In this document: piece after piece, positions 21,106 through 34,127 of the stretch
Numbering within the stretch: the first letter of the stretch is position 1
Layout of the letters: each line of letters starts with the position of its first letter
From: Rhynchospora pubera
Lineage: Eukaryota > Streptophyta > Magnoliopsida > Poales > Cyperaceae
Direction: 5' to 3'
NCBI GenBank assembly: GCA_028095005.1
Contig: CM051459.1
Span: forward strand, 146,858,901-146,922,900
DNA length: 64,000 nt
Made by a program: the position numbers and the translations under genes
The notes under the pieces: generated by a model
Told to the model about the DNA's origin: nothing
Seen by the model: the letters and a program-made list of their open reading frames with translations, nothing else
Databases searched by the model: none

Positions 21106-23617
21106 ATTTTGTTTGATTGAGGATTTGTTAATGGTGAGAAACAGGATTGAAGGAGATACCTGTGTGGCATAAAAAAAAGAGGTAGGAAGAAAACGAGCAA
21201 GATACCGAGTTTCGTCTTGGAGAGATCGATGATGAAGGGGCCAGGCCCATTTTGGGCAACACCTAGTTCCGCACTTGTACACCAGAATTATGAGGAGAGG
21301 GAACAGTGACTTCCATTGATTACATGGCCATTGGATCAGTTGATCAGAGAGAGGCGGCTGTGCCTTTCTTTGATTTCATGGGCATTGGATTAAATTAGTA
21401 TCAGCAGTTAATTTTAAGAACTAATGTTCATGCTTTATGTATCTTAGAAGTTACATTTTTCTTACAGACAGGAAGAGATCTTCACATTTTTGTTCATCTT
21501 TTTCCTAATGATGAAGCAACAAGTTTTGAGAAGGGTTTTACTTCTTTTTTGCACGTTGGCATAGCAAATTGAAATTCAGCTTTTAGTTAATGCTTGAGTC
21601 TTGACTCTTGACATATATAGTTTATGCAAGTTTAATATATGGTTTTGGTTTCATAAGATATATGACAATTAGAACATTTACTGCTAATTTGAAATTTGAT
21701 GATTCTTAATTTTTAAAAACCTGTACAGTCTGGTACAGTATTAAATATGGAGGATTTGGGCATGATTGTTCATCTGTAAGGTTTAACATTAATTTCTAAT
21801 TAAGATTTGTATCTTAATGTTCTTTTTTACATCTATACTTTGTTACCCAGAAATAATCTGGATTTTAGAGTGGAACACTGTCCCAGAGGTATTTCTGGAA
21901 AACATTGAAAACAATTGACAGGTCCTAATGCAAATTTGACTGTGTTTCTCTTTTTACGAAGCACATGCTTTTTGTGGATGACCAATTGCTGAAATCAGGA
22001 CATTTTGCGTCAATATTTCATCCATTATTTTTTCCATTTTGGTCAAAGAGCAACAGAAAATAAATAGCAAAATTAAAATAGACAAGAAATAGGCTGTAAC
22101 GAATATATAATGGATCTATTTAAGTTCTTTTGGAAAGGAAAACGTTTCGTAAAGGGATCTGTACACTCGGTTTGGAAGGATATCTGCAGAAATTGATAAA
22201 CATATGGAGGAAAGAAATAGTGGCGATGTCATATGTGGGAGGTAGAAAACAACATGAATAAAACAAAAATTATAGTGATTAATTGTGTTTAGTGAAAAAA
22301 TGGCTCAAAATAACAAAGTGTTTCACATCAAATGCATGATTTCTTCATCATTGTGAATTAAAATCCCAGTGTTGGATGTTGCGTCAAAGGCAATTTTATA
22401 TCTAAAATAAATTAAAAAAAATGTATATATAAAATATTTGAAAAATCAATTATTTGGTAATTAGTTATGCTGAAGAAAATCACACAAATAGAAAGCTATC
22501 AAACAATAAAAAAATATAAAAAACTTTTTCAAAACATATAAAATGCAAAAAAATAATGCAAAATACTTTGAAAGTCCAAAATAGAAATATTTGGTACCAA
22601 TTTTTTTTATATATAATTTTCTGAGTATGTGCATAAAATTCAATGACAAAAATACATTTTTTAAAAGTCATAAAAATTTTATAACCATTTAAATTACCTA
22701 TATAAAATATCAGGTGGTTTGGAGAAATTATTTAAATTATTTCATAAAGCTATAAGTATAAAATTTTATTCCACCGGAGTATGAAAATAAAATTTCATCG
22801 CAAAATAAATTGGTAAAGGGTCTCAAATAATTTTAAAATAATAGTTTTAAAGTATATAAATAAATTTAATTTGAGTAAAAAGTACCGTAAATATTTCAAA
22901 ATCCAACAGATAAAAATTTCAGATCTATAATGAGAAAAATAGAGATGTTCAGAAACTATTTAGATTATTTTATAAGTCTATAATTAAAATATTTTATGCC
23001 ATCGAATTGTGCTCATATTTTTGTGAATATGCATATAAAATTTAATAGCTAAATAATTTCTTAAAAGGGCTTCAAATTATTTAAAAAGTACTACAATGAA
23101 AGTGAGAAATTGGAGGCGTCCATTGCCAAACGAAATGGGCATGGAAACATTGATGAGGTGCTTGACGGTGAGTTTATGGAATAACTCTTTGGTTCCGATC
23201 ATAAATTTCATTTTGAAATCATCTCTATTGAACTCTATTTTATTGAAATGAATTGAACTTCTCTCAAGTATCATTCCGATCAGACCCTTACTTTAATTCC
23301 TTGTGAAGGTTGTTGGGTCGATACAGTGGTGTTGTGCGTGTGGAAGAAAGTTCGAATAAAAGTTCCAATTAAATAACTAGTAGCCACGCCCACACGTTGG
23401 GTGAGGAAATTTTAATCCGTGCGAGTATCGTATTCCGGTACAATGTGAGTATCGTAATAGATATTTCATAGTCATTCAGCTAATCAATATCAAGAACATT
23501 GAAGAAGGTAGGAATTTTGCACCTATTTAGGAGACCACAAATGCGGTGTTTGCAATCTTTAATTGATTAAGTATTATTAAATATAATAGAACTACCAAAT
23601 TCAAATTATTATTATTT
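21106..23617. other. Non-genic, AT-rich; inverted repeat copy at 21655-21995
   Basis: 21655-21995 is the inverted partner of 12850-13190. 22260-23290 is very AT-rich with repeated CAAAATA-type phrases and shows no intact frame. 23310-23560 carries GAGTATCGTATTCC and GAGTATCGTAATAG, a short imperfect direct repeat. No gene supported. Confidence 0.4.
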
Positions 23618-24053
23618 GAGCAATGTTCCAGTGCCACCACTTTTGGTTGTCATAAGTTGCCACAACTTCGTATTTTATCAATATTTAAAACTTTTAAAAT
23701 TCAAATGCTGAATCTAAACCATTGATCTTGTTTAATAAATATATTGAGCGATGTGTTTCTATATAAATTTTATAATTTTTGGAGTTGATTTGATACTCGA
23801 TAAGTGGTCAATAAAAGAACAAATCTGGTTAACTATGACTGATTAATTCCAATACGTTCATTGTTTGATCACTTCATCGAGTATCAAATCAACTCTAAAT
23901 TTTATAAATCTTATATGAAAACGCATCGCTCGATAAATTGAACAAGATCAACGGTTTGGATTTGATGTTTGAATTTTAAAATTTTAATAATGATTAAATA
24001 TGAATTTATGGCAACTTGTGGCAACCAAAAATTATGGCCCTAGAACCGTGCTC
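23618..24053. mobile_element. Foldback MITE, 436 bp
   Basis: Ends GAGCAATGTTCCAGTGCCAC and, in reverse, GAGCACGGTTCTAGGGCCAT. Inner arms ACTTTTGGTTGTCATAAGTT and AACTTGTGGCAACCAAAAAT are inverted. The core (TTTTAAAATTCAAATG, TCTAAACCATTGATCTTG) is shared with the 424-bp foldback elements. AT-rich flanks (TTATTATTT and TTATTTTTT) may be a diverged target duplication. Confidence 0.75.
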
Positions 24054-26330
24054 TTATTTTTTCCTATTGATGTGATAGATTTTTTTTTTTTTCTCTTAGG
24101 TCAATCTACGAGTTCCTTCTTCCCTAAGACACATTGCAAATATAGAGTTTCATGAATTCCCAAGTTTACTACAGATTCAAATGTGGGTTATTGAGGAAAT
24201 ATCATTAATTAGCTTTTTTAAGTATATATGTACTATGGAATGAAAAAGAGATATCAGAAGCTATCCGGAAAATTTTTTTTAACAGCCTGCTAGCCTTACA
24301 CGATAGCTACAATTGTAATCATCAGCTAAAAAATTAGCCATGTAAAATATATCTATATTTTGGACAAAATAAATAATTTATCTGCAATTTAATATCAAAA
24401 TATTATAGAAAAATATACATACAAAATTAAAATAGTGACAATGTACAGAAAATTGAAATAACCAACAAAAAGACAATAAATATCCATCCTGAAATCTTCA
24501 TATAAGATTTAGCTCAGAAACTATCACTCCATTCATACCAGCTAGTAACCTGCCTTTTGGCCTAAAATATCCAAAAAAAAAAGTACTTGTCTTTTACATG
24601 ATATAAAACATGATTCCATTGTATGCCGACGCACATAACTTGTTTTCAAATACATTCTTCACAACCTGACCAAACGAACATACACACACACACACATGAT
24701 TAATCACATACAGATATATCATTACCAAGCTTTTAAAATGTGTTTTTTTTTGTACGGTCCGGAGTTGGTTTAACGGTGCGGCGTTTTTTCACCAAACAGT
24801 GTGTATATGCAACATTCTGAAGAATATATTTTTTTTTGAATGTGCTAATAATCTAATAACTAATATAGTAATATCTAATTACTTCACATGGCATATGGAT
24901 GATTGGACAATTTGTACATACTACGTAGAGAGGCAATGGTATTTGGTACATAGACAGAATTATTTTGGTACACGAGGCATATAAATTTGTACAATTGAGG
25001 AATAATTGAATATACTTCATTAAATTCTAGTGGTACAACAGTGGTATACACATTTCTAGTGGTAAAACGGTACACTTCATTAAATTCAATATACAATACT
25101 ATGAGTATAAGTATAATATTGTATAAAGTCTTTCATGTCTTTGTTTTTTCTCCGCTAAACGAAATTTTTTTGCCGAAATAACGATGTTATTTCGAAAATG
25201 ACGCGCTACGTATTTTTCTGGTTTGAAACTTTAACGTTGGTGTGTTTTTGTTCGAAAAACCGAAATTTCAGAAATAACGCTATTTTTCGGCGAAATTTAA
25301 AAGTTTGATCATTATATTTAGAATCATACACTGTACACATATTTCATAAAACAAAAAAAAATTGGAAAAGGCTAATTTCATTACCATAAAGAAAAAGTCC
25401 TTAATCTTGACTCAATGATTGACAATTTCCTAAACAGAATGTACAAGATAATTTAATAATGATTCATGAAAAGTTCAATACGGAATTATAACTATAGCGA
25501 TTAAATGAAGATATTTCAGAATATATAAAATAACTAACAATATCGAAAAAGGATATATATATGCTATATCAGAAGTTCGATTTGCAACATAATCCCTAAA
25601 AAGTCATGAATCGAGAGAAATAACAGTCAATCATTGATTACTGTGTGGCACTGATAAATTAGCTTCAAAAGAGGAACTTATATGAAGGACAATGAAACTA
25701 CATGCATCCACATTGTTGGAAAGTAGAAGAAAAATAAGACTAACATATTGATCTGATGTGCTGCCAGCAAAGGCCCAAAGTTTCACAATTGTCTACTTGC
25801 AAATTTTCTCTACCTACCTTCAAAAATAAGACTACTTTTTAAGTATTGTTTTATGTTTTATTAAATTACAATCGCAGAGACAAGTTTTCTCTACCTACCT
25901 TCAAAACCCCATTCTCTGCCTCAAATCAGCCAGCAGCCGATGTGGCAATGCTTGCCAGAAAACTCGAGTGCTGAAAGGTCCCCTTTTTCTTCTGTTACAT
26001 AGATTAAATTGCCCATTATCTAATTTAAAATTAATTGTGAATTTAGAATTCAGCATGTTCGCCACATTCATCCATTTGTAGCTTCCAGTACCTCTGCTAG
26101 CTACTTCCATGCAGTTTTCTTTAATCATGAAGTGAACAACAAACCGTTATTAGGTTATGAACTTGACAGATAATCAAACCATCATGTAGTAAAAAGCTTC
26201 AAATTGACCAATGACTATCGTACAAGTGGGAATCACAAGCGGGATCAATTATGCAGGTTTCGGTGTGTAACAAAACATTTCTTTTATGTTGGAAGGGGAC
26301 ATGAATTGTCAAAGTACAAAAGGCTTAGAT
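24054..26330. other. Non-genic DNA with a short hairpin
   Basis: 25155-25300 forms an imperfect inverted repeat (TTGCCGAAATAACGATGTTA against GCGTTATTTCTGAAATTTCG and GTTTTTCGGCGAAA-type arms). 24880-25100 has repeated GGTACA phrases. No gene, RNA gene or clear transposon boundary was found. Confidence 0.35.
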
Positions 26331-26335
26331 ATTCC

Positions 26336-26758
26336 TCATAGACGTAATCATTATTTAACGTGTTTAGAAATAATAACACAAATTTTCAGGACTCGTAAAT
26401 CATATAAAATAACAAAATCATGAGTATAAAACTTACAAATTAAAGAGCAGACTTCATTAATCGTTAGGCGGAAGCGTTAGTATTGATCTTCTTTGAGTTT
26501 TCCTCAGCCATAATGATGGTCAACAATGACATTTTTCTCTTTTCTTTACTGAAATTTCTTAATGGCAGAATTATGGGAAAGGGTGCCTTAAAATTTCAGA
26601 TTATAGAGTATTTAATGCTGAGGCAACTAAAGGGATCAAGTACAATGAATATGGTCCATCAGAATTTCCATCAAATTATGATGCACCCTTTAGTTAATTA
26701 TCTTAGATGAACTTGGCTCACACATTAATTATCATAGGCCACATTAAATATTCCAACA
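26336..26758 (-). repeat. Copia 3' LTR (left), 423 bp
   Basis: Matches 31231-31640 closely. In element orientation it begins TGTTGGAATATTTAATG. The other edge reads TCATAGACG where the partner has TGTTAGACG, so its terminal dinucleotide has mutated. It contains a 75-codon frame also seen in the partner, with no known function. Confidence 0.85.
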
Positions 26759-29432
26759 TTCTCCCACTTGGCCTATGCTGAAAACATCATAATTAAGCAC
26801 AAATTCAAAATTGGCCAAAATCTTAAACCTTGTTCAGTTAGAAATATCAAACTAAACTAATACAATCAAAATAACAATTAATGTTATTTGACCCCCACTA
26901 ATTATAGCATTGGTATTCTTTCCAACAAATGGTTAATATAATTCATTCGATCCACTTAAGTAAATTTGCTTAAATTAAACATAATGCGCAACATAAGAAA
27001 TAAGCAAATTTCTTAATTCAAAGTCAATCTCATAATTTGAAGCTTCACATCATAACTTAATACATAATTCAATACAACAAAATCATAATTAGCAACCAGA
27101 CCCGCGACGACAAAAATGGGTGGTTATACTTTATTGAGAGAATTAATTAACATAATTTTCAATTAATATGTTGTATTTGTATTGTCATATCTTTGACTTT
27201 GTATTTAACAACAATATATTTAATATCAATACATTAGACATGTTACTTAATTTGTTGTTATTAAAAGACAAAATAGCAGTCGCGTTATTACAAAAATAAG
27301 ATAGGTGACCTTACAAAATGCCACAAAAATTCTGCTTGCATAGTGGAAGATGACATTATAAACTGTTCATCACTCTTCCATAAAATTAATCATTATATAT
27401 ACAAGCACAAATAAATAATCGAAAGTGAATTTCTTATTGACTAATAAAATATCATCCACGTACAAAATGAGAATGATAAATTACTCCCACTAACCCTGAG
27501 ATATATACATTGATTTATAATATTTTCTTTAAATCCAAACTTGATATCATCAAATTTGAGATATAATTTAGCAAAATTAGTATTTCATTATTACTACTTT
27601 TATTCGTAGTAGCATCAAAAGGCTAATCATAATGTCTGGTCCAGTTCTAAATTACGAAGACAAATCTCAGTTCATTCTTTCCAAGTTGGAAAAATTAGTT
27701 TTATTCAATGTTGTTAAATTCAGGAAAAATAAGGTGGTTAATAGTCGACTAATATTCACATAGCATAATAAAATTAAACTGAAATGAATAATAAAAAAGA
27801 CAAATAATATTTCAGTTTTAACATAAAGTTCTTCACATTTTCAATTTATATCATCGTTGGACAGAAATAAATTGAAGTTTATGAGACAATTCTATTTAAT
27901 AAACTAAAATGTCAATTAAAGTTGTTCAAATTGACATCCTTAATATTTATTAAATATAAACATCATAGTGATATGTAAACTAAAATATCACAAATAACAT
28001 AATATAAATAAACAGCTATGAGGAATGATACTTAATTAAACTGAAATTAATATTTAAAAATTTCAATTTTGACAAAATAGTTGTTCCATGAAATCAATTT
28101 GCATCACCGTTGGGCAGAAATAAATTGAATTAATAATAATAAAATTCCACTTAATAAACTACAATGACAATTAAAGTTGTTAAAATTGACAATCATAATT
28201 TATTAAATGTAAAGCTTTATTGTGATATATATAAATAAAATATCACACACTTTCTTTTAATAAAATGATAATTACAATTAAAGTTATTAAAATTGATAAT
28301 GACCAAATTATTAAAAGTAACTTAGTATGAGTAACTTAGTATGGTTTAAATTATTCATATGCAAAATTTATAATAAATTTCTGTTGGCCGTTTGTATACA
28401 TAACTGCATATAAAACCATACTCCTTTTATATTGTAAGTATCATATACCATTATACGAATCAGTTAGTGGAAATATAATAGAAAATTATTTTAAAACAAC
28501 AGATTCCATGAATAACATGATGTGTAAATTACGTAATAACAAATCCTTAAATAACAATCATGGGATCCATTATTAAATAACGCAACGTGTAGCATAAATA
28601 GGAAATAATTTATAACAACAAATTTCATACGTTGTTTAAGTAAAGAATAATTTCTTCATTTTCTTTCCTAAAAAGAATGAAATAACTTGAGTTGACCAAA
28701 TTAGTATGGTCATAAAAGGAATTGAAATCAAACAATAGTAGAACCATCAACTCATTGCGCATACATATTTATCTCAACCTTTCTTTATAGTAATCTTATT
28801 TCATATCCACGTGCCCAGTTAAAACTTAAAAAGAGGAGAAACTAATTGAAGAATATTCCCTAATTTAGTGGGACCATGGTTGAAATTAACATTAATGCGT
28901 TGATTATTAATCCATCAGACAATTTTAAATGCTTTAAATTAGTCTAATTAAAAGGGAATAGAGATATCATAATTTTTAATATTATTTCTTATTCCTTTAA
29001 ACGAAATAGAATCAAAGCATTTCATTTATCTATTCATTAGCATGTTTCGCATCAGAATTACTCATAATCTCAAGAATTAAAAGAAATTAACAAAATAGAA
29101 CTTCATGAAATGAAATAACTAAATGCAATCAAACTTAATGATCACAAAAATTACCCGTTTCTCTATTCGTGATCTTTTTCATGATTGTGTACCATACTTT
29201 ATAAAATTATTATGGACACTAAAATAATCATGAGATCAAATAAATTAAAAAAGAATTCATAACATAAATGGTTAACGGGATAAATTTTTAGAAAATTGAT
29301 AAATACCGTAGTATAACAATTCTTATTGAAATCCTTATGTATAAATCATGAGGAAAACTTATGTACTCGTAAAATAAGATTGTATTTAATATAAATTTAC
29401 GATTGACTCGGATACCAAATGTTAGACGTAAT

Positions 29433-31225
29433 TGACGTAGTCAATATTTATTGTTATTTGGACCGTACTTAGCACTTAAAATAGACTCAAACCAATAAAT
29501 TATTTGATAAATTGCTATGTTTTTCCAGGATTTGGTTCTGCCGTCGTTTCTTCTCTTCTATGTACAGGTTTTTGATGATTTCTGATGACTTTGGAGCGTA
29601 TAGATGGATTCTCGACGTATTACGCACGCTAGATGACTCATTCCTAGCATTGGAGGCTTTATTCTCTCTTCTGGTCGACCCAAACAGATTCCTGTTCGAA
29701 TCGACCTAGACTCATGGCTATCAGGCGACATCTCTCTCTCCTGTTCGATCCGACTGCCTGGCTGTTCGATCCGACTGGACCTCACAGTGGCATGCTTGCG
29801 TGGTTGCTTTCTCTCTCTCCTGTTCGGTTCGACTGCCCACCTGTTCGATCCGACCAGGTTGCCGCCATATCACTTATGGTAGTATTTCTTGTATGGAAAT
29901 TGATTGTTATGGCAATTTCTTGCGCCCTGGTGCCCTAGCCTTCCATCCTTACGTCCTGGGATATCTATATATACCCTGGAGGCCTGAAGAAAAGGGGGAT
30001 TCTCTTCTCAACACCATCTTCCACTTTTCTAAGGGTCAATTTCTCTCTTCTCTTTGGGAATCATCATCCTTGTGACGACGGCAGCAGTGTTTCACGTGAT
30101 ATCTTCATCTGGCATCACTCCATCGCCTTGAAGATCGTGATCAAAAGCATAAGGAGTATTTGGTTTTATTTCTTTATGTTTTTATCTTGTGATTCGATGG
30201 GCTTGTATCTTTATTATTATTTATCTCTAGTTGTTTGCTTTGATACTATGTTAGGCTAGACCTTTTTATAGCCTTAGGATTAGGAGAGTAACTCTATGTT
30301 TGGATGAAGTTAGTTTGATATGCTATGAATTGCTATGTTTTGAGACCTAGTTTATTATGAATTAATTAGTTGCTTGAGTTAATTACTTGTTGAGCTCTCT
30401 AATTACCTTCTAGTTGAACAGCTGCATCTAGTAAGTCTAAGTTAGGAATAGCAAGTCTAAATTGATTTAAGTATTTGGAGTAAATCTTAGAACCGAAAGG
30501 GGAGATTAGTTTGCATCAAAAGTGCGACTTTTAGATTAGTACAAAAGACTTCTAAATACTCCTAAGAACTCTGATAGACTGGTTTAACGAATTGAATTCT
30601 ATACCAAAAGTTGTGAACCAATCAAGTTAAATAGGTTAGATTGTGAACAAACCAGAATCTGTTCCAACAAGCGAAGGCTGAGGTTTAGGTTAGCTAGGTT
30701 CGGCCAATTAAACCTATCTCAAAACATTAGTAAACATAGTAGACAAACCCAACGCACCTTTGCCCTCTGGTCGAACCGAACAGAGATCTGTTCGAACTGA
30801 ACAGAGCACTGTTCGAATCGAACAGATTTGTGTTCGAATTGACCAGAGGGTTAACTGTAGTTAAATTGAGAAATTAAAATGCGAAAGTATTTTGAGTTTC
30901 TAATTTAACAGCCAAACATAGATGAAATCCAATTCCCAAGGCACCTTAAATTCTGTTAAGACCCCAAAAAGACCTTACTTTAATATTTTACTTTAGTTTG
31001 TTTGAACATTTTATTCCAAGTCCAAAAATAACCAAAAACATTTACAGCACTATTTAATTACTTAAAATCCCATAAAATATTTTCATCTAGATTTTAAGAA
31101 AAGACAAGTCCGGTATTCATAGATCCGTCCCTTGGGTTCGACCCTAAAGCTATATTCTGAACGATTAGTGAGGTTAGCTCTAGGTCTATAAATTTATTTG
31201 ATTCCTAGGTTCTAAGCCTTCATCA
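29433..31225. mobile_element. Solo LTR (1793 bp) inserted in the copia LTR
   Basis: Begins TGACGTAGTCAATATT and ends AAGCCTTCATCA, with a perfect 5-bp duplication GTAAT (29428-29432 and 31226-31230). It contains a TATA motif (CTATATATACCC near 29962) and tandem-like CTGTTCGATCCGACTG and TTCGAA(C/T)(C/T)GAACAGA motifs. No second LTR or internal sequence, so it is a solo LTR left by recombination. A Ty3/gypsy origin is plausible from length and ends but not shown. Confidence 0.8.
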
Positions 31226-31230
31226 GTAAT

Positions 31231-31640
31231 CATTATTTAACGTGTTTAGAAATAATAACACAAATTTTCAGGATCCGTAAATCATATAAAATAACAAAAT
31301 CATGAGTATAAAACTTACAAATTAAAGAGCAGGCTTCATTAATCGTTAGGCGGAAGCATTAGTATTGATCTTCTTTGAGTTTTCCTCAGCCATAATGATG
31401 GTCAACAATGGCATTTTTCTTTTTTCTTTACTGAAATTTCTTAATGGCAGAATTATAGGAAATGGTGTCTTAAAATTTCAGATTATAGAGTATTTAATGC
31501 TGAGGCAACTAAAGGGATCAAGTACAATGAATCTGGTCCATCAGAATTTCCATCAAATTTTGATGCACCTTTTAGTTAATTATCTTAGATGAACTTGGCT
31601 CACACATTAATTATCATAGGCCACATTAAATATTCCAACA
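31231..31640 (-). repeat. Copia 5' LTR (right), main part
   Basis: Together with 29420-29432 this reconstitutes the 423-bp LTR. The right end reads ATATTCCAACA followed by ATTCC. Confidence 0.85.
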
Positions 31641-31645
31641 ATTCC

Positions 31646-32975
31646 ATATTGAAAAAAAATCCAAATATATTTTTAGGTTTAGTGCGAAGAACTCACACTC
31701 GACAAATGGTTTTCGAATCAGTGAAGGAAGAACTTGAACCGCAACACTACCTCCTTCTCCATCTCCATTATCACCACTACCTACAACAATGCTGAGTATT
31801 TTTTTTTTAGTCAGTCAAAAGTAAATGTTTAAGCCATTTGGATTATTTGAAGTAAAAAAAAACAACATTATAGTTAAGAAGAAACCAGAACAGCTAGGCT
31901 CTTCATATAATTGCTTTCAATGAGGAGAATTTGGTCGCAAAATCATCGTGATAGTGGATTTAGACTCTAGACAAATCCATTGGGGCTGTAAACCAAACAA
32001 ATTAAAAAAGGGGGGATCAACTCACATTGCAGAACATAATCAATCACATCAATATCATAAACAATGATATACAAGTAAAAGTAATCACCAAATTTGTTAC
32101 TGCTGGCATACACAGTATTTGTTGCTATAATAATTAAATACTTCTCTGGTCGCAAGGATATTGTGTAATTCATTCCGTTTGACCTATTATAGCAAAGTCC
32201 AAAGAACATCACTAATATTATTTATTACAAAAGGAGTAGAAAGAAATAAAGGGCCTGACCCAATTTCATTTCGTTCATTGAACATCTGAATGCTATGACC
32301 CAATTTGATATTGTTCATAGTCATGCATCGGCTCCCGTATAAGAGTTCCATTCTGAAAGAAGCTGATCAGTAGAGGTATTGCTTGCGTTATCAGAGCCTC
32401 GTTGTCCAAAACCTCACAACACATGCGGTCTATTTAATAGGAACACTCCAACAGCAGCACATCTATAGCTAAAAGCATGTCTTCTCAATAAGTTGAGACA
32501 AAAGAAGAAAACATATGGGGCCACATTTTACAAGTTTCAGAAGCTTATCTTGGCACATGCACCACCCTTGTGGGCCCCCTATACATAAAAAGAAAGACCG
32601 AGTGCTTGATTTGTGGACTTCTAAAATCACTAGATCAAATTTGTAAATCAAGTCAATTTTGTAGTAAAAATTCGCCAGTCCATAATATACAAGTAAACTA
32701 AATTGTTTTAATCTAAACATAAAAGTGAAACCACTTTGTTCCTTTAAGCCCAACTTGAGGAATTCCCTAGTTCATTTTTGAGCTTTTCAACTAAGTTGTT
32801 TTTATTTGGTTTAGATGGTTAAAAACAGTTCTGGTGGATGATGTTTATTTGTGCTTAGTTAATGTATAGGACTATAGGGAAGCCATAGAAGTACGAAGTA
32901 GAAAAATTTATAGATGATTAATCAGTTAAATGTAAAAAAAAAATACGAAACTTGATGATTTTGCTGTTCTCATGC
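31646..32975. repeat. Non-genic DNA, duplicated block S (copy 1) from about 32260
   Basis: 31646-32260 shows no gene. 32260-32960 matches 47210-48160 (GCGTTATCAGAGCCTC, CAATTTTGTAGTAAAAATTC, AAAACCACTTTGTTCCTTTAAG). Unlike that copy it lacks the two MITEs at 47263 and 47504, so it keeps both empty sites. 32860-32950 also matches the flanks of the SINE at 42816 and lacks the SINE. Confidence 0.7.
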
Positions 32976-32979
32976 CATT

Positions 32980-33250
32980 CCAGTGGGATCCGTTTGAGAA
33001 CGGATGCAAATCCATTGACCACGGAAGTCACATAATTCAATTTGTAAAAATCTTTCTGCAGCATTCGTTGAGAACGGATCTCAACCCGTTTAGGACGGAA
33101 TTAAACTCCAGTGAGAACAGATGCAAATCCGTTAAAAAATTTCTGCACCATCCATTGAGAACGGATCTGAATCAGTTAGAACGGAATTCAGCTTTCTAAA
33201 ACCTTTCAGTACCATCCGTTGAGAACGGATCTTAATCCGTTTAGAAGGGA
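32980..33250. repeat. CCGTTnAGAACGG palindrome array (array 2)
   Basis: About four units with CAGTGGGATCCGTTTGAG, AACGGATGCAAATCC, CATCCGTTGAGAACGGATCT and CCGTTTAGAAGGGAAGTG. It lies directly before a copia-like LTR end. Confidence 0.8.
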
Positions 33251-33287
33251 AGTGAAAATTCTGGTTTCTTTTAAGAACGGAAGCGTG

Positions 33288-33900
33288 ATGAAAATAAGAA
33301 TGATTATGGGGCTAATTAGCCTCAGATTATATTTCTATATAGGCTATTTTTATATAAAAAAAGGAGACGCCATTTCTTTTCAGAATTTGATCTTCAACTT
33401 TTTCTATAGCAAAAGTATTACGTTAGGAAGCATTTGAATTTAGAAAGCAGCATGTATATAAGGCAGCAGCTTGCCTCTTGTAAATTAAGCTCAGAAATTA
33501 TAAAGAAAATATTTTCTTATATTTGCTCATCGCAACGCAACATGGTATGATAGCATTAAGCTCTTGGGCAACAAATCAAATCAAATTCTCAACCAAAAAA
33601 AGGCAGCATAGAATCCATTCAAAAATTCCTCAAAAAAAGGCAGCACAAACCTTTCTGAAAATGAGGCAAGAAATCAACAAACTGACCTCAGAATTGCTCA
33701 ATGAAAAGAATTACATTACATGACTTGGGAAAAATCTGTCACCTTTGCCCTTGTGGCAGAGGGAAATTGGGTCATGTTACTGGTAGCAAAGAAAAACCAG
33801 CTCCTGTGAAGCCTACTGATGAGGGGAAGCAGAAAATGGAGGAGTGGCAGAGCACCATGAGATAGAGAGGCGGCAGGAGCAGGAGCATAGCGGCCTTGAC
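33288..33900 (+). mobile_element. Copia-type 5' fragment: LTR end, primer site, gag remnant (copy 1)
   Basis: A TATATAAGG box (about 33453), a splice-like GCAGCAGCTTGCC leader and TTGCTCATCGCAACGCAACA at 33523-33542 look like the end of an LTR. The primer site TGGTATGATAGC (33543-33554) follows and is two mismatches or fewer from the tRNA-Met site TGGTATCAGAGC. At about 33690-33850, with stops, come LNEKNYIT and RGKLGHVTGSKEKP, the pattern of copia gag N-termini. The LTR start is uncertain (TGATGAAAATAA at 33288 is proposed). A better copy is at 43145-44330. Confidence 0.65.
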
Positions 33901-34127
33901 TCTAGCTACCATGCCCTGACGTCCATCCTTCTCGGCCGTGCATGGTGGCTATGGCGCAAAGAGAAGACGCAAGGGGGGAGAAATAGAGGCCAATCAACAG
34001 GTGTTGGCCTGTTGCCTGTTGGGTTCGCCATCCTCACCTCAATTCTCAAACCCAACTGGAGAGGTGACGGTCTGACGGAGGGGGGGGGGGGGGGAAACAC
34101 TAGCTATCAGAGATCACTTTTCTGACG

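Larger units (their letters stand above)
26336..31640 (-). mobile_element. Degenerate Ty1/copia retrotransposon with a nested solo LTR
   Basis: LTRs are 26336-26758 (423 bp) and 29420-29432 plus 31231-31640 (also 423 bp once the nested insertion and its duplication are removed). ATTCC flanks the element at 26331-26335 and 31641-31645. Orientation is minus: the purine tract GGCCAAGTGGGAGAA lies against the left LTR, and a tRNA-Met-like primer site, TTTGGTATCCGAGTC, lies against the right one at 29405-29419. The 2.66-kb interior is stop-ridden, but 27430-27500 on the minus strand still reads ILYVDDILLV, the copia reverse transcriptase active site. Too short for a full copia interior, so large deletions have occurred. 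Confidence 0.9.

Noticed and set aside
26483..26710. 75-codon frame shared with 31365-31592 as a conserved gene
   Set aside because: Both lie in the copia LTR pair.
33844..34125. 93-codon frame with a poly-G end
   Set aside because: It runs through a duplicated non-coding block and a 15-base G run; the sister block does not preserve it.
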